Source: Ciona savignyi (taxonomy: Eukaryota; Chordata; Ascidiacea; Phlebobranchia; Cionidae). From it: a DNA stretch of 64,000 nucleotides. Positions 35,301 through 49,100 of this stretch are shown here, piece after piece. The notes beneath the pieces are model-generated. The model was given only the letters and a program-made list of their open reading frames with translations, did not search any database and was not told the origin of the DNA. The position numbers and the translations under genes were made by a program. Numbering within the stretch: the first letter of the stretch is position 1; every line of letters starts with the position of its first letter. Where the stretch lies: contig CH003308.1 of the NCBI GenBank assembly GCA_000149265.1, positions 250,852 through 314,851 on the forward strand. The letters are read 5' to 3'.

Positions 35301-38300
35301 ATTTTTCCCTTTGCTGTTTGTATGTTTTTACAGATTTAAAAAATGAAGTTAATATAACATTTAATTGCGCACAATTTCGATCGAGTGCAATATATTTTTG
35401 TGTTTGTTATGCCTGTAAAATGATTACTTCTGGACGTAGTTAGCAGTTTTTTTGTTAGCGCGTTCACTAATTTTAATTTAGCTTGTAGTTTGAAATTAAC
35501 TTGGCAGGTTACAAAGAGTTCTATAAACAAATTACCGGCATCTTTTGAATGCCTATCCTTCTCATACTGACTGAGATCCATCTAAATAAGCAGCTCAGAC
35601 CACGCGCTCACACGTCGGAGGATCTCTTGTCTCTTTAAACTCCCCCACAACTCGGCAAACAAACAAGCAACACTATTGTGTTGTGTTCTGTCACCCGGAC
35701 AATGATGGGCATAAATGTAGGGATGGTCGATGTCCCGCGAGCCAGGATGACGTGTATTGGCGAATCCGCTGATTGGAAGCGTTTTGTGGTTTCCATTCCC
35801 TCAATTTAGCTCCGAGTTAAATTGCTAAACTGCAGTCAAAACTTCACACCTTCTATCAACAAGGCTATTATTATCTGTTTAATTCGTCAAGAAGAGAGCG
35901 CTAATCGGAGCGGATCAGTGGGCGCAGCGGTCGCTCAAGAGCCCTCTTTTACACCTACCGTCCTTAAGTGGCCAGATAGGCGCCAGGCTGGCGCCACTAC
36001 GACCCATTGCCGCCCTTCTTAATCAGTTGAAGAGCTGTTCAGGCAGCGCACGTGTCGACTGGCGTAGGAATGTTCAACACCGATGTTGTTAATACAAGCG
36101 CTTTGAGTTTCTGTCGTTTTACCTCACGATACTTTGCGATGTTTTATCAGGCGCATACATTTGTCAATTTTAATCTGCACCCGGCTGACTTAAACCCCCG
36201 TACACCTCAGATCTCCACCCAGGTTAAAAAAAGGTGATTTATCTAGCCTAGAGCAGTGGCGCACCTTGCAAAGTCTGGCTGGAAGAGGTTTAAAAAAGTG
36301 AAAACACGTTCAAACGCGCGGTTCCACAAATTAAGATGCATTTGACTTCTCCAAGTAAACGACGATTGAAGACACTTTTACGGCGGACACATTTGTTTTA
36401 CGTAAACATCCTTTGCCTGAAATGTCATGTTATCGTAACCAGGTCGGTAAATCGGCAAAGGTGTAAAAACCGAGCAAGATCGGGCAAAATTTGCGAGTAA
36501 AATTGCTCCTGATTTCTCCTCGCTGGTCACTTTCTTTATCTCGTTGCTCTCTGGAGTAAACGAGTGGCGCCATTCAGGCGATGGCTTGAGACGCGTCGTT
36601 TACATATCGATTATGACGTGAAACGATTACGTCATATTGTTTATTGGTCACGTGTCAAGTTTGCGGGCGTCACGAACACTAGCAGGATTTGATGTGTTTG
36701 CAGAGCTGCAACATCGATCTCACGAGCATCAACAACGGGAAAATGGCGGCATTCGGTTCAACTATGCAGCCATGTAAGGTTACACCACAAAAAGTTTATG
36801 ATCCTTTGAATATCCCGGTAGTATAACCTTAGCCGCGTTGACTACTTGATCACACGCCGACTACTCGTAATAGTCGAAGGCCTGACACCCTAGGCGCCAG
36901 CAGTCTGGCAGTGAACAAGCTCAAAATGGCCCCAGAGTACACTTGACTACCCTAACCCTACCACTCGGCGGAAATTGCCTCGTGGCCAACACAAGTCTGC
37001 ATCGCCGTGTGTCAATCTTCCGATAGCGAGACAATCTAATCGAAGAATTATTAAGCAATGCATAAATATAGCACCTCAGCTGTACGTGGTGGGATTCAAT
37101 TGACAAAAGCTTTAAGCTATGGATAATTGCCAACCAAAACACTGAGTGTATCTCAGGATCCATTGATCCATTACACAAAATGCTTGCAATTTTAAATATT
37201 TATTTTAAAACGGTTGTTCCGTCTGCAAACATTTTTACACAGGATCCTATATTTTGGGTATATGTTTTTACGAAGCAATTTTTCGTATGCCCAGAGGTGA
37301 TAAGTATAGGATCCGCATTGACATTTAATTAAATTTTAGATGTTAATGAAATGTCAAATGAGACAGAAGCTTATGAATATTTTAGTGCAACCTTTATCAT
37401 GGGCCATACACCATATCAACCAAATAATATCGACAATGATTTTGTGTCCAAATGTATAACTAGTAACTGCTATACCCACACTATAGTGTGCAGAGTCCAA
37501 TTAAAACTTGGCAGGTTGCTGTGAAAATGAATAAATGTAAACTCCAAATTTATGTTCCTTCTACTTTCCTAAATTGCATCACATGTAAAACACCTGTTAA
37601 ATTTTGTTTAAATCTTTTAGTTAAATGGAAGCATTTGGTAAGATACATTTCCATTAAAATTTCTTGTTTATGTGGATCGCGTAATAAATTGCGGGCCCTG
37701 TCATCGGCTGCTGTTTAAGACGAAGTGGCGGTTTGTAAACATTTATATTAGGTACCTTACTAATACAATAGCAGGCGGAGACTCGAAACAGAAGTTAATC
37801 GGTTTGTTAGTGGTTAGTTAAAATAAAGACAGACTGGCGCCATATACAACTACTGGGCGCCTTTGGGAAAGTAGGCCCCTAATTCGTAATCATATCTCTT
37901 AGACGATCTCTTCTAAATCCTTTGTTGAATTTGTTTTGTTTAATCTCACTTGGTTTTCAATTTTCATTGCTGAAATGCTTTGCTTCGACAGTTCCCCGGG
38001 AGTTATCCGACAGAATCTAAACTCAAACCTCGGCCAACTGTAACAAAATGGCTCAGGTGTCGTATTTCCCGATAAAAGAATGTTTTGCCGAGATATAACG
38101 TAACTGTATATTTTTACTGCACAACACACATGTTGAATGTCCATAATGTATTGCTTTGAAAGGAAGAATAAGCGAAGTAACGTTACTGCACAAAACGAAG
38201 ACCAATACAACTATAATCCCATTTTTAAATTGCACAAACTATTTCTAACTCCACAACTAAGAACTAAATTTAACGATAACAGACGATTTGATCGTCGGTA

Positions 38301-38816
38301 TTCTTTCTACTTTTTTGCAAACTTGAAATTTAAATTATCCAGAACATAACAGATTATAAATAAACGGCGACAAACACAACATAAAATAAACAATATGAAA
38401 TACTAACAGCGTTTCGGATAGGAATATAACTTGTGTTGCGTACGATATGGGAACATTATAAATCCAGCCATTACGACTTGAAACATTAAAACATTGAGCG
38501 CGCAATGTTTGTGTTTAGTTCACTGGCAGCTTGCAGACGTACGTTCCAAGGCCCAGTACGTTGTCAGCGCTCTGAGGTATAAGGTCTGAGGGAAGTATAT
38601 CATGGTGTACCATATACTATTCGGCTGATATTCATTAATTGAACCAAACGAAGGAATTCAAAGGGTGAAAAGTGTCAATGAACGTGATCGAATGTCATCA
38701 ATAAGAATTCTACAAGAGTCGCCTCAAATTTGATGCGCTTTGAGGTACTACGGTATCTTTTAACAGCTTATTCCCGCGACTCGTAATTTATAAATGTTAA
38801 TGTTTGTTCACTTCTG
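29351..38816. other. Intergenic interval between the 3' ends of BCAS3 and Tbx2/3
   Basis: 9.5 kb without a supportable gene. BCAS3 3' UTR sequence must occupy its left end; the first AATAAA seen is only near 30439. GC-richer patches occur at 35850-36010 and 36700-36780 in otherwise AT-rich DNA. A possible short exon at 36704-36773 is discussed under findings. Confidence 0.5.
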
Positions 38817-40153
38817 CTATACTTTGTTTAATCTAAGTTCTTCGGAGTGTCGCCGGGCTTTGTCTAAACCAGAAACCAAGTTCTCCATATTTCTTAACTC
38901 CTGGACTGCAGAGGAAATGGATGGACTGTGGTAGCCGCTGGGCGATCTATTACACGGCTCCACTTTTGCTCCGTCAGACGATTCTGAGATCGTTCTGACT
39001 CTTGTTGTCGGAGATGAAGAGGAAGACATTGGTGAACCTGAGCCGGATCTACGACATTTGGAATCATTCGAATCGGATTGCTGCGTTCGGGGAAGTTGGG
39101 AAAAATCGAATCGGTTCCCATTTGCTTCGTTACCGGGGTGCGTACGAAATGAAGGAAAACCGAAAAATGGCATCGCATAAGGGGAGAATCGCGAGTTTTT
39201 AGCGTTGTAGTTTGCTCCTATTCTCGGTGATGATGAAGGAAGCATCCCAGGAACAAGCAGAGGCGGTGAAGACTGGTCGGTGAAGGTTTTGTTGAAGGAA
39301 TGATGGTGGCCGTTGGTCTGTCGGTACAGCCGGTTGGCTAAAGACAAGGGGGAAATTGGTCTTCCAGATGATGGTTCGGCTCTTCCGCCTGGAAGGGAAG
39401 AAGAAGATGCGCCAGCAGCCGGAGGAGGAAACCCTAGCGCTGCTGCAGCTGCTGCTGATCCATATGGGAAGAAGTTAGCGTAAGGATTAAAAGCAGAAAG
39501 CGGTGGAGTATTGGAGAATAATGAAGATAGTGGTTGGGACGATGAAGCTGCACCGAGCCCAGCAAGAAACTGGGAATGAGTTTGTGAGGAAGGACGGTGG
39601 AGCGACGACATCCCCCCTGCATTCACCACAGCTTGAAGTAGAGCTGGGTTAAAAGAACCGAGGTGGGAGTAAGGGTTCCCTGCGTTACTTGACATTGCAG
39701 CACTCAGTGCATTCATTTGACTTGGGTGTAGGAACTGGTATGCAGCTGCTGGCGTTAAGTGCGGCATAAATGCATTAGGATAACCACCTGGACCTGTTAA
39801 ACCTGGGTGGATTGGAATTGGTGATGACAGAGTACTTGATGATGTCATTGGGGAGTCTTTGACTCGAGGTTTGAGGGGCGAATGTGGTGAGTCTCGATGG
39901 TTGCTTGGTTCAGGGCTTTTTTTGATCGGCGATGGTAATCTCTCTTGTTTGAAAACTTCATTCTTGGATTTTTCATCCGTGCTCAAATGCTCGTCGTCCG
40001 CGATCGAGTTTCGCGATATTTTCGTTGAATTGTCTCCTACGGCGCACGCGGAATCTACTCCCCGTTTTTCGGTTCGAATTGGTGACGTAATCGATGAAGT
40101 ACTGCTACCACTGTTGTTTGCTCTTGTGTCGTCATCAGTAGAAACATTACAAT
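38817..40153 (-). CDS. Tbx2/3: Tbx2/3 exon 6 (C-terminal regulatory region)
   Basis: Acceptor CGCCACAG on the minus strand; stop at 38817-38819. It encodes 444 residues, rich in Ser, Pro and Asn, with the acidic/basic segment [18 protein letters not shown] and an [15 protein letters not shown] tract. The C-terminal [15 protein letters not shown] matches the end of vertebrate TBX2/3. It receives one base from exon 5. Confidence 0.93.
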
Positions 40154-43100
40154 CTGTGGCGAAAGTTTTGTAATTAATTGGAATAAAAATAAAATTAAAA
40201 ATGTGGTAGACATAAATCCCGGGTGGCTAATATCGACAGAGAGAGTGTATAGTATACCAGGGATGATGATGTTGTAATATTTTTGACAAGAGTATCTTTT
40301 GTACTAGCTGTTGGGTATTGTACCTGGTTATTACCTGTCATTGCTAAGCACGACGTTTGACTTTTTATGAAAGTTTAAGTTGTAAGGGACATATATTTCT
40401 CCTAATTCTCAAAGTTTTGCATTTTTGCAAAATTACCTGTTCGATCGGAATTCGAGTATAGGTGCCGGTGTGGGTTGCTTGAGGTTTCCTTGTGACTTCC
40501 AACTAACTGCTGCTGCAGGTGGAAGTGCTGTCTTCTGGCGGAAATGTCCATTTAGAATAGTTGCAAAAATTATATAAAATATCAAAACGAATTTAATTTG
40601 TTAATAGACTATATGTTTTATTTAAAATCGATTTTTAGTAGTTGATTTTTGTATACAATTAAAGCGTGGTGACACACTGATGTAATATTTTAAACATAAC
40701 TGAATTTCGTACGAAACTCCAAAATGAATTCACCTTTTTTCTCGTTTCCCGCTGCCAGAATCCCTGAATCCCTTCGCAAACGGATTGTGGTCAATTTTGA
40801 GTTGAGTTATCTGCAAAAGTAGTTATAAATAAAGTTTCTGTATAATCTACAACGCCGGTTAACAATGTAAATTAAAGTTTAAAAATGTCGTAGGCTGACA
40901 TGGGCAAAGTATTTTCATTTTGTTTAATTAAGCATAAGAATTGGGGTACGTGCTGATGTTTCCCGGCGATATGCAGCAAAAGTGTATTTGTGTGAAATCT
41001 GACAGGTTTTTGTGCTTTGGATTAGCGCATGGGGCGTGATCGGGCGGCGCCAGCTAGTCTCCGCGGGGAAACGAGCAGAGGGCGGCGGTCGAGTGAGAAA
41101 ATTTCCCCGATCCACTATCTACCTGCGAAGGTACACACACCATTGCTTATCTGTTGTGACAGAGACAGATGCGATGGTGACGCTTGGTGTAGGCGACGAT
41201 CTGACGCCGATAATCCGACCCCGATTTGCAGTTCCTTGTTCCCAGAGCCGCGCAAAGCAACGGATTATCGGAAAATAATTGTTTTTCTTCGTTGTATTAC
41301 CACCACCAACGTGATAGCCGCGCAGTTGATTTGGCGTCATAATTCGCGCGTTCGTGTCATTTGTCCTGATCGCGCAATTGGGCGAGTAGCACTGAAGTGA
41401 CAACGAAAAGCCATCAGCGTTATAATTTCTCGTTTAGCGTTCTATACGAAAATTACCATTTTATTTAAACCGACCATAATACATAGGTAACACTTTCTAA
41501 GCAAAACAGTGTGTTGTGTTCTACCCGCTGAAATTTCGCAAAACTTTTTGGATTTTTCACCTTTGCGGGTTGAAAGTGGTTTTGTGCAAATTACTCGACA
41601 TCTGGGGACGAGATTCCACCAGTCCGGGCGATAGACCGCGTCATAACATGCGTACTCCCATTGGCAGGTGTAGATTCACATTAAAGCGGAATTCCACTGG
41701 TTACGTGTTGTCGAATTGTATAAGAGAATAGCAGGAAAGGCAAATTGAGCGCCTGGTCCTTACATCTTATCTGTTTGTTTTGATATGCAGTCGCACCCTT
41801 GGTCAAGTGTCTACAAAGTACACGCCGCAAACGCCAAGTTCGAGCCACTCCACCGGTTTCAATTCTATTCGAGCGCATCCTCGTTTCAGTTTCCAATCGA
41901 AAAAAATCCAAGCAATGATGGTCAACCCCAAACTTTCAAAACAACGAATTCTAACTTACTTGCCCAATTTTATAGCTCCGACCTTTCCGGTATCCTACAT
42001 CTATGTTTTCATAGTCATTAAAAGATCTCGCGGATCAAGGCGCTAACACCACGTTGATTTGATCTTGTAAAGTGTAAACGCCTCAGTTCAAACAGGAATT
42101 AGTCGACAAAGGCGTGTGTCATGTACACGAGGGAAAGTGCTAATGTTTTGCTTGTACTTCCAAGCACATAACGCGTGGAAAATAAACAACCGTATTATGA
42201 ACTAGGACTTCTTCCCATACTGCGAATAGTTAAAGGTGCTTACAAAACATCGCACTATCGAGATCGGATCAAACGAAGGCGCCCGTGTAAGTGGCAACCG
42301 TGACTCTAACAGAGTACCATAGTCGCCAGTTTTAAGATATCGACGGCTGGGAAATTGTTCTGGCTGGTGATAAGAGGTCGAAGCGACTTGGAAATCGCAC
42401 ACAACGGGTAAAATAATTCACCTTCTCATTCTGGTAGGCTGTCACAGCGATGAACTGCATCTCTTTGAAGACATATGTCCTGAATGCACAATATGGCAGT
42501 TTGGCAAGGTCTCCACATCGAACAACGTGGAAACGAGGCTGATACTTGTGCATGGAGTTCAGAATTGTCTGCAAATAAAAGGCGGAGTGTTAAACTAGCG
42601 AGGCAACATATTTACACCCCTGAGGATTCGATTTCCATTAGGTTAATACAATTCGTTCGGGGTTAACTGGTTGGTTTATGAGACGGCGACATATGTATGG
42701 ACTATTTATGTAAATCAAATTTGTTAATAAATATCTTCTAACACGTCGTGGAGTCTAACATAGAGTCGCAAGATTAGATTTTATTTTCCCTATGGACTCC
42801 CTGCTGGTTGTTAACTGTTTGTGGCGCCAAGCTGACCTTCGAATAGGCTTTACCGGCCACAAAAACGCTTTGACGAATTATGCCTCATTCAAAGCCCGGG
42901 TTATGGCCCTGAATATAACACTGTAAATCTCAGCGTGACCATGCCAGGGGAGGCATGTCTAGTAACACGGCCTATGCTCCCTCTAAGATCACTTCGACTT
43001 GGGAGTTTGAAGCATCCGTCGGCGCCCGAGAAGGATTTTAACATCTATGTAGTTTACAGCCAAAGGATCGGGTCGGAACTTCTGTCTGGACAGTGAACCA

Positions 43101-46100
43101 AATATCCGGTCAGAGGAGGAAAAACCGCACTCCACAGACTTTAATTTTCTGCCCAGGCTATTCGGCTGTTTTACAGCCTGTTATAACTCTATGTATCCAC
43201 CACCCGCTGGTTGGTATGTATTTTTAAGAAGCGGCAGCTTTGTTTTTGGCGCCATTATTCCACAAAATCGCTGGACAAGTAATTTCGGTTGGGGAATCGC
43301 TTTCGCCTACTAGACGCCGTTACAAATAAGCGCGTAATTTGATTCGCTTGGTTAGCTTAGATCGGCTGCGATAGGAACAACGATGCCTATCATCGTCATT
43401 TCTTATCAGTAGCTGTATTGAAGGTTTTGCGGCTTGGCCCGTACTCCAATTTTCGGTCTTTAGCCATGGCCAGTTTTAGCTCATAGCTCTATGACCGATA
43501 ATTGGTTTGAAGGGAGGTCGAATCGGCCTCACTTTGTGGCCGAAATGACTTTATTTAATCAAGCTGGACAAGCAACGGTTAATTGAACTAAGTGGTTCAC
43601 TAGAGCGAGTATTAGGCGAAAACGATGCAAATATTTCAACACAACTTTATCGTTAGGGGGAACTGCATAAACAAAATGGCGGGGTTTTCATAAAAACACC
43701 TTTAGCCGGAACATACAGTTTCACGAATTTTAGAAAGGTGATGCGCTTTGCAGTTTTACACGGTTAGTTTAGTGTGGGTAAAAGTGAGTATAAATATTTA
43801 AGTTAGATGCAACGCATGCTTGTATATTTAAAGTATGCTGTTCTTACTTACATGACCGTGTGGATCCGCTATGTTGTTGGTGAGTTTGAGTTTGTGGAAC
43901 GACACTCCGGGTCGATTCATCCACTGCACCCCTGTGGCTGGTGAATCAGGGTGAATGTACATTCGTTTTGGCAACTCTGGGTCGGCCTTTCCAGCCACCA
44001 TCCACCTTGAATTGTGGAATTTATATCTGCAGTCATCCGCAGCCACGATGTCCATGAGCATTATGTACTTGGCGCTTTTGCTCAGGCCGCTCACCTTCAC
44101 CTTGAAAGAAGGAAACATCCGCCTGCGGGATAGAAAACGTCGTGTGAAAACACTTCAACAGATCAGACTACATGGTTTGAAAAACAAATGTTCCAACTTG
44201 GCGATTAATAGATCAGAGAAGCTTAATCTGTTGTTTTAATCAAGCGTAGAATGCTTGCTGTCACTCTCAGCGTGGCGCAGATTATTGGATATTCTAGGCT
44301 GTAATGGCAGGGGCGACAAACCGATTGGATGTTCTCATTGACATCTCCCAGCTCAATGGCCCGAAATGTGGCGAATTTCTGAGTAAAACAAACAGCGACC
44401 CGCGTCCCGCAGAGACAATAGCGAAGCGATAATCGGGTTTGCTCGGTTGGGATTATGTCTGCTGATTAGCCGCCTGACAAGGATGCCACTTCGCGACAAA
44501 ATCTGCCGGGTAAATAATTTTGCCTCCCTGGAATCGCTGAGCCGCGCAAACCCCGCATTTCCCACAGGAGGTCGGATCTACGATCTGTCAGCTCGGAACG
44601 CGTTAACGGGTTGGCTAAATAAGCGCGTTTGGCTTAATCGGCCTTTCCTAAAGTAATCTAATGGATATTCTCTGTCGGGATCACGTGGAAAAATGACAGG
44701 TCTGTTATTCAACATAAACCACGGCGTATCACATTCACGTGCCAACCTCCGCATGTCATATGTATTAGGCACCGCGAATAATTGGGAGTTAAATTTAAGC
44801 TTACACCCTCCCCCCTTTAATTTCGCCTTTCAATTGCTCAGGTCGTTCCCGGGTATAATCCAACATTGTAATCTCAACTCCAACCCCCGCTTAATTACAA
44901 AGCCGGATCGGTCGCGTCAACACAAAGAAAACTTATTAAAGTTTGTTTGTCCCCCGTTGTGATTTATTGCAATCGCAGCGGAGTCAATCGTCACCACAGC
45001 TATATATTACCACTGCCCGAATGAACCACAAATAAGCCCATTTGTTCAATAAAATAGCATCATTTACAAAACAAAAGCAAATCCCGTAACAATCAATGAC
45101 CTCTAATTAAAATCATGAAACCTGCCAGACGAGAGAACTTCCCAAATATGTTGAAATAATTTTTATCGACGCGCTGGTCAAACTCATAATTATACATCTC
45201 GATAATCCGAGGGTTTACTGCGTTTCACGAATATTTTAGTCTTGTATGGTTTTCAGGGAATGCTTTGTGAAAACGGTAAGAGAATGGCATTCATGGGAAC
45301 CTCGACTAAAATACGTCTTTTTATTTTTAAATTTCAAAAAAACATGGAATGCTTAATAACATGTTTTTTTGTTTCGTAAAACACGTTTTCGATTTAACGA
45401 ACGTTTTGTGGCAAACCTTCACTGCGACCGGAAACTGAAAGTCGTCAAGACGGAAAATTTAGGCTCAAAGGTACAAGTGGTGCTTTCCTGTCGTTCGCCC
45501 ATTATTCGCGCCCCAAGATAAGATCATTGCAGTGAAAATGACATGGAAATGCCCCTGAACGTGGTGGGAAATATTTGGTCTGCATGGTTCAGATGAGTTG
45601 CTACTTCACTCCACCGAACGAACTGGAACCAAGAGCTGAATCCACGGGTGGTTCCGTCCACTATGTGGTTTCCTTCCAATTACAAGGGTCTTGGAACCGA
45701 ACCAAGTGGGATATGTTCCAGAAATTTCGATTATATCGTTTGTCTCCCGTAGCTGCTACGTCACACATATGGTTGGCTATACACTTTCAAATCAAAGCAG
45801 ATTTCGCTTCATGATTTGTGTTTAAAGGACATGTTTTTTAACATACCTGGTTCTGAATCCAGTATTCCTGGACACAGATCCGATTTTATACTGTATACTG
45901 TGGATACAGTCGAGCTAACCGTTGGGCCACTAAACATGAAAAATTATGTTCAATTACATTTCCAAAATTCGGATCTAATTGAGCAATTTAGCACTATAAG
46001 TGCTCATTAACACAGAGAAATGATCGACACGGTATAGTGACATTTCACCTGCGTCTAGAGCAACATTGAGAAAGCAGTTGGTTTAGACATCGCTGATATA

Positions 46101-49100
46101 TTGTTGGATGAGCATTTAATGCAGATCGCTCGTAGTGCCGAATATGAAGATCCGAATTAACTTTTTTGACATTTTTTAAAAAAGCACATGTATCGAAATC
46201 CGGAAACAATTTGTAAGTCCAACAATGACACCGACACTGAGGTGTTTGGTTTAGGTAAGCATCTTCGCGGCACGTGACCAACAGACGATATTATCTATGG
46301 CGGCAACATGGCACTAAGATACGTTTGATAGAGAATAACAGTGTGTTAAGTTGATCGCTGGAACGAATGGATTTCACAGTTTCTACGCGATGTGACGTCG
46401 ATCACCCGGGGATCGCACAACGACTAATCGCCGCAGATTGAAAAGATGTTGGTCCGACTCCTTCTTCATACAACCCCCGCCAATATTTCTCTCAATCTCG
46501 AACTGCCTGATTTGCAGCAACATAGATTTTTTTAAACCATGATAAGCAACTGCACGCGCGTGGCATCTGAATAATGATGAGTTCGCTGGTGACGCCAGTA
46601 TTACGGACGGGTCTTGCTTGCTCTCCGTGTAACCGGTAAACTGCTTTTCCTGGCCTTGTTTACCCATCGTGTTAGCGGTAAATCCGTTTCCTGGCAACTA
46701 TGTGTGACGTGAAATATAGGCGTCGTGACGTAGAATGACCAACCGTGTCGTAACTTCCTGATACAGGATAACCAAACAAATATTGTTCGTAATCCATTAA
46801 TATTATCAAAATGCAGCAACTGATTTGTACCAATCGTTTCATTTTCACGGGACCATTAACTAACAGTTTAATTGCATTTAACAATCCGTTAACCATTTCA
46901 TTTCCACTTGTCAGTTATAACGGTTCCCTCGGGCATCACGGGAAAGAGTTGCAGCAGAATATTGCAAACGCGGCGTCTCGTGACGTTCGTATGGATTTTC
47001 CGACACCGTTTAGCCTGGTATTGGCATTTCATTGGTGACGATTTATCGCCAACTTCCACAGAAGATTATGGAGCGACGTTAGCGCGATATTGCGTCAACC
47101 CTCCAGAGAGCAAACGTCCGGCGTTTACAATTTGTTTTCGGCCCACTTCGGCAGATGTTTGTGAGCTTGGAATTATGATCAGTGGACATACTTTACTGAC
47201 CAGTGCATTGTGTGAGAGTGGTTATAAGAAAGAGCCTACATGCAAAAAAGGGAAGTCCAACTCTGTTGAGGTTTAGTGGAAGCATGCCACTTCCTTGCAT
47301 TCCTAACTAATCCATTAAAATCCTTTAAAGAATTAAGTCAAATTAATAATGTCAAAGCGCATACACAATTTACGATAAGGATTTATTGATTCCTTAAAAC
47401 TGCGCTGATTACCCGTATAAGCGTACATACTCAGTTGTGGTCTAAATATGGTGTGACGTCATAGGGTTGGTGTAACATGATCCCGAACAATTGAGAGGTT
47501 GTGGGTCAAAGTGTTTGTACCCGTGATACAAATAAAACTGTTCACCGTCCTGCTGAATTAGTTTGTTTTATGGGAAGTTTGTTGTTTTATTTGATTTATT
47601 ATAACGATCTAATTACAGGTGTTATTTCCTATTTAGTCGACTGTTCAGCAACATGGCTTTGGCGTTGGTACAAAATGGAACGAGGCGTTCCTTGAATGGT
47701 GACGTGTGAATCAAGGCACTTTAACAAAGTTTCATTTCAAAATTGTTTGTCTTTATTTAAAAATTAAGGTTTTCTCTGATTGAAATTGGTTTTGTAATTT
47801 GCTTCGATTATAACTTCTGCATGTGATAGAGGTCGCTCACCCGGTGTTCTATTGGAACTAAGCTGCTATTTAAATAATCTTTTGTCGGATTGCTGCGGTG
47901 AAAGCGCATCATTGGTTCAAAGCACCTTCCAACTGCTCTCGATCTCAGAGTGCATGCGTTGATTAACAGTTAGAAGCGAATAGACTGCTTTGTTGCATAT
48001 CCGTTTTGCCCGACAAAGTGCTACTCTCCACGGAAGGTTCAGGATTAAAATACAACAATATAACGTCGTGGGAAAGTTCCCGTAGAAGGTTTTACAAGGA
48101 AAGCTCAATGTCGACTTTTCCTATTCACGGCTGAATTCACACCGTGGAATTGTTTACATGAGTCGAGCAATTTTCTTGTGTGAATTTCTTACAATTTAAA
48201 TTTAAACAATAAAACATTTTTTGTTAGGTAAAATGGTAAAGGGGAGGTAAATTGTGTTCCGAAGGTTAAAAATATAGAAAAAATAAAAATAATTTTAAAA
48301 TCAATAATATTGTCGTCGCTTAACGCCAAATAATGATCATAACTCAATACTTCGTGACTGAATTCAAAGTCTGTACATTATCATAGTGATAAACAGCACG
48401 TGGCTTTAATGCAGTGCGTCTGGTAAGCTTAAAACATTCGCTTTGAACGTTCGATCCGTAAACATCGGTTCCCCTATTCGTGTTTCAGACCCAAACAACC
48501 CGCAGCGCCGCCGATTAACGAATTGGCGTCAGCAAGATTACGAGATGTCGGCCGCCGACTATTAGCGACCGATAAACGAACATAATCGCACCCCGACTTG
48601 CGAAATCCATCGCCTTTAGCGTCTGCCCGGCGACTGCGCTGAGAAAGTAGGCTTCACTCGGCGGTGAACTGACGGCGCTGTTGCTGCTATTACAAGGCGA
48701 CGGGCACCGGCAAAGCTTCAGTAAATAAATAGATGTAATCGATAAGAGATTGGAGGAAGGCTCCTCTATAAGACACTGCTATTGCGACGAAAACTGGGCT
48801 AATTACGTTTGATGGATAGCTACTTTGGTATCTAAATTCGCGCTTGTTTCTGTGTAGGAACACAAACACGACGCGCCATAACCCGAACGCGAAGTTGCTC
48901 ACTTGAAAGTGGCGTTCGACCATAATCCTGAGATTATAGTCGAGCAACGCGATAATGTTTGTTGTTACCAAGGTCATCTAAACGTCGAATGTCCCGCAGT
49001 TTATAACAAATCTCCCTTTCATAATTAACGACTTATAATTCTTCACAAAATCGTCTTCATGCGGCCAACTTAGCAGCCAAGTGAGTTATGCATTTGACAC

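Noticed and set aside
45840..45930. tRNA-like A box on the minus strand (TGGCCCAACGGTTAGC)
   Set aside because: No matching B box in the same orientation at the right spacing.
46908..47276. 122-codon open frame in Tbx2/3 intron 1
   Set aside because: No recognisable domain, no splice context and no codon pattern distinct from surrounding DNA; chance frame likely.
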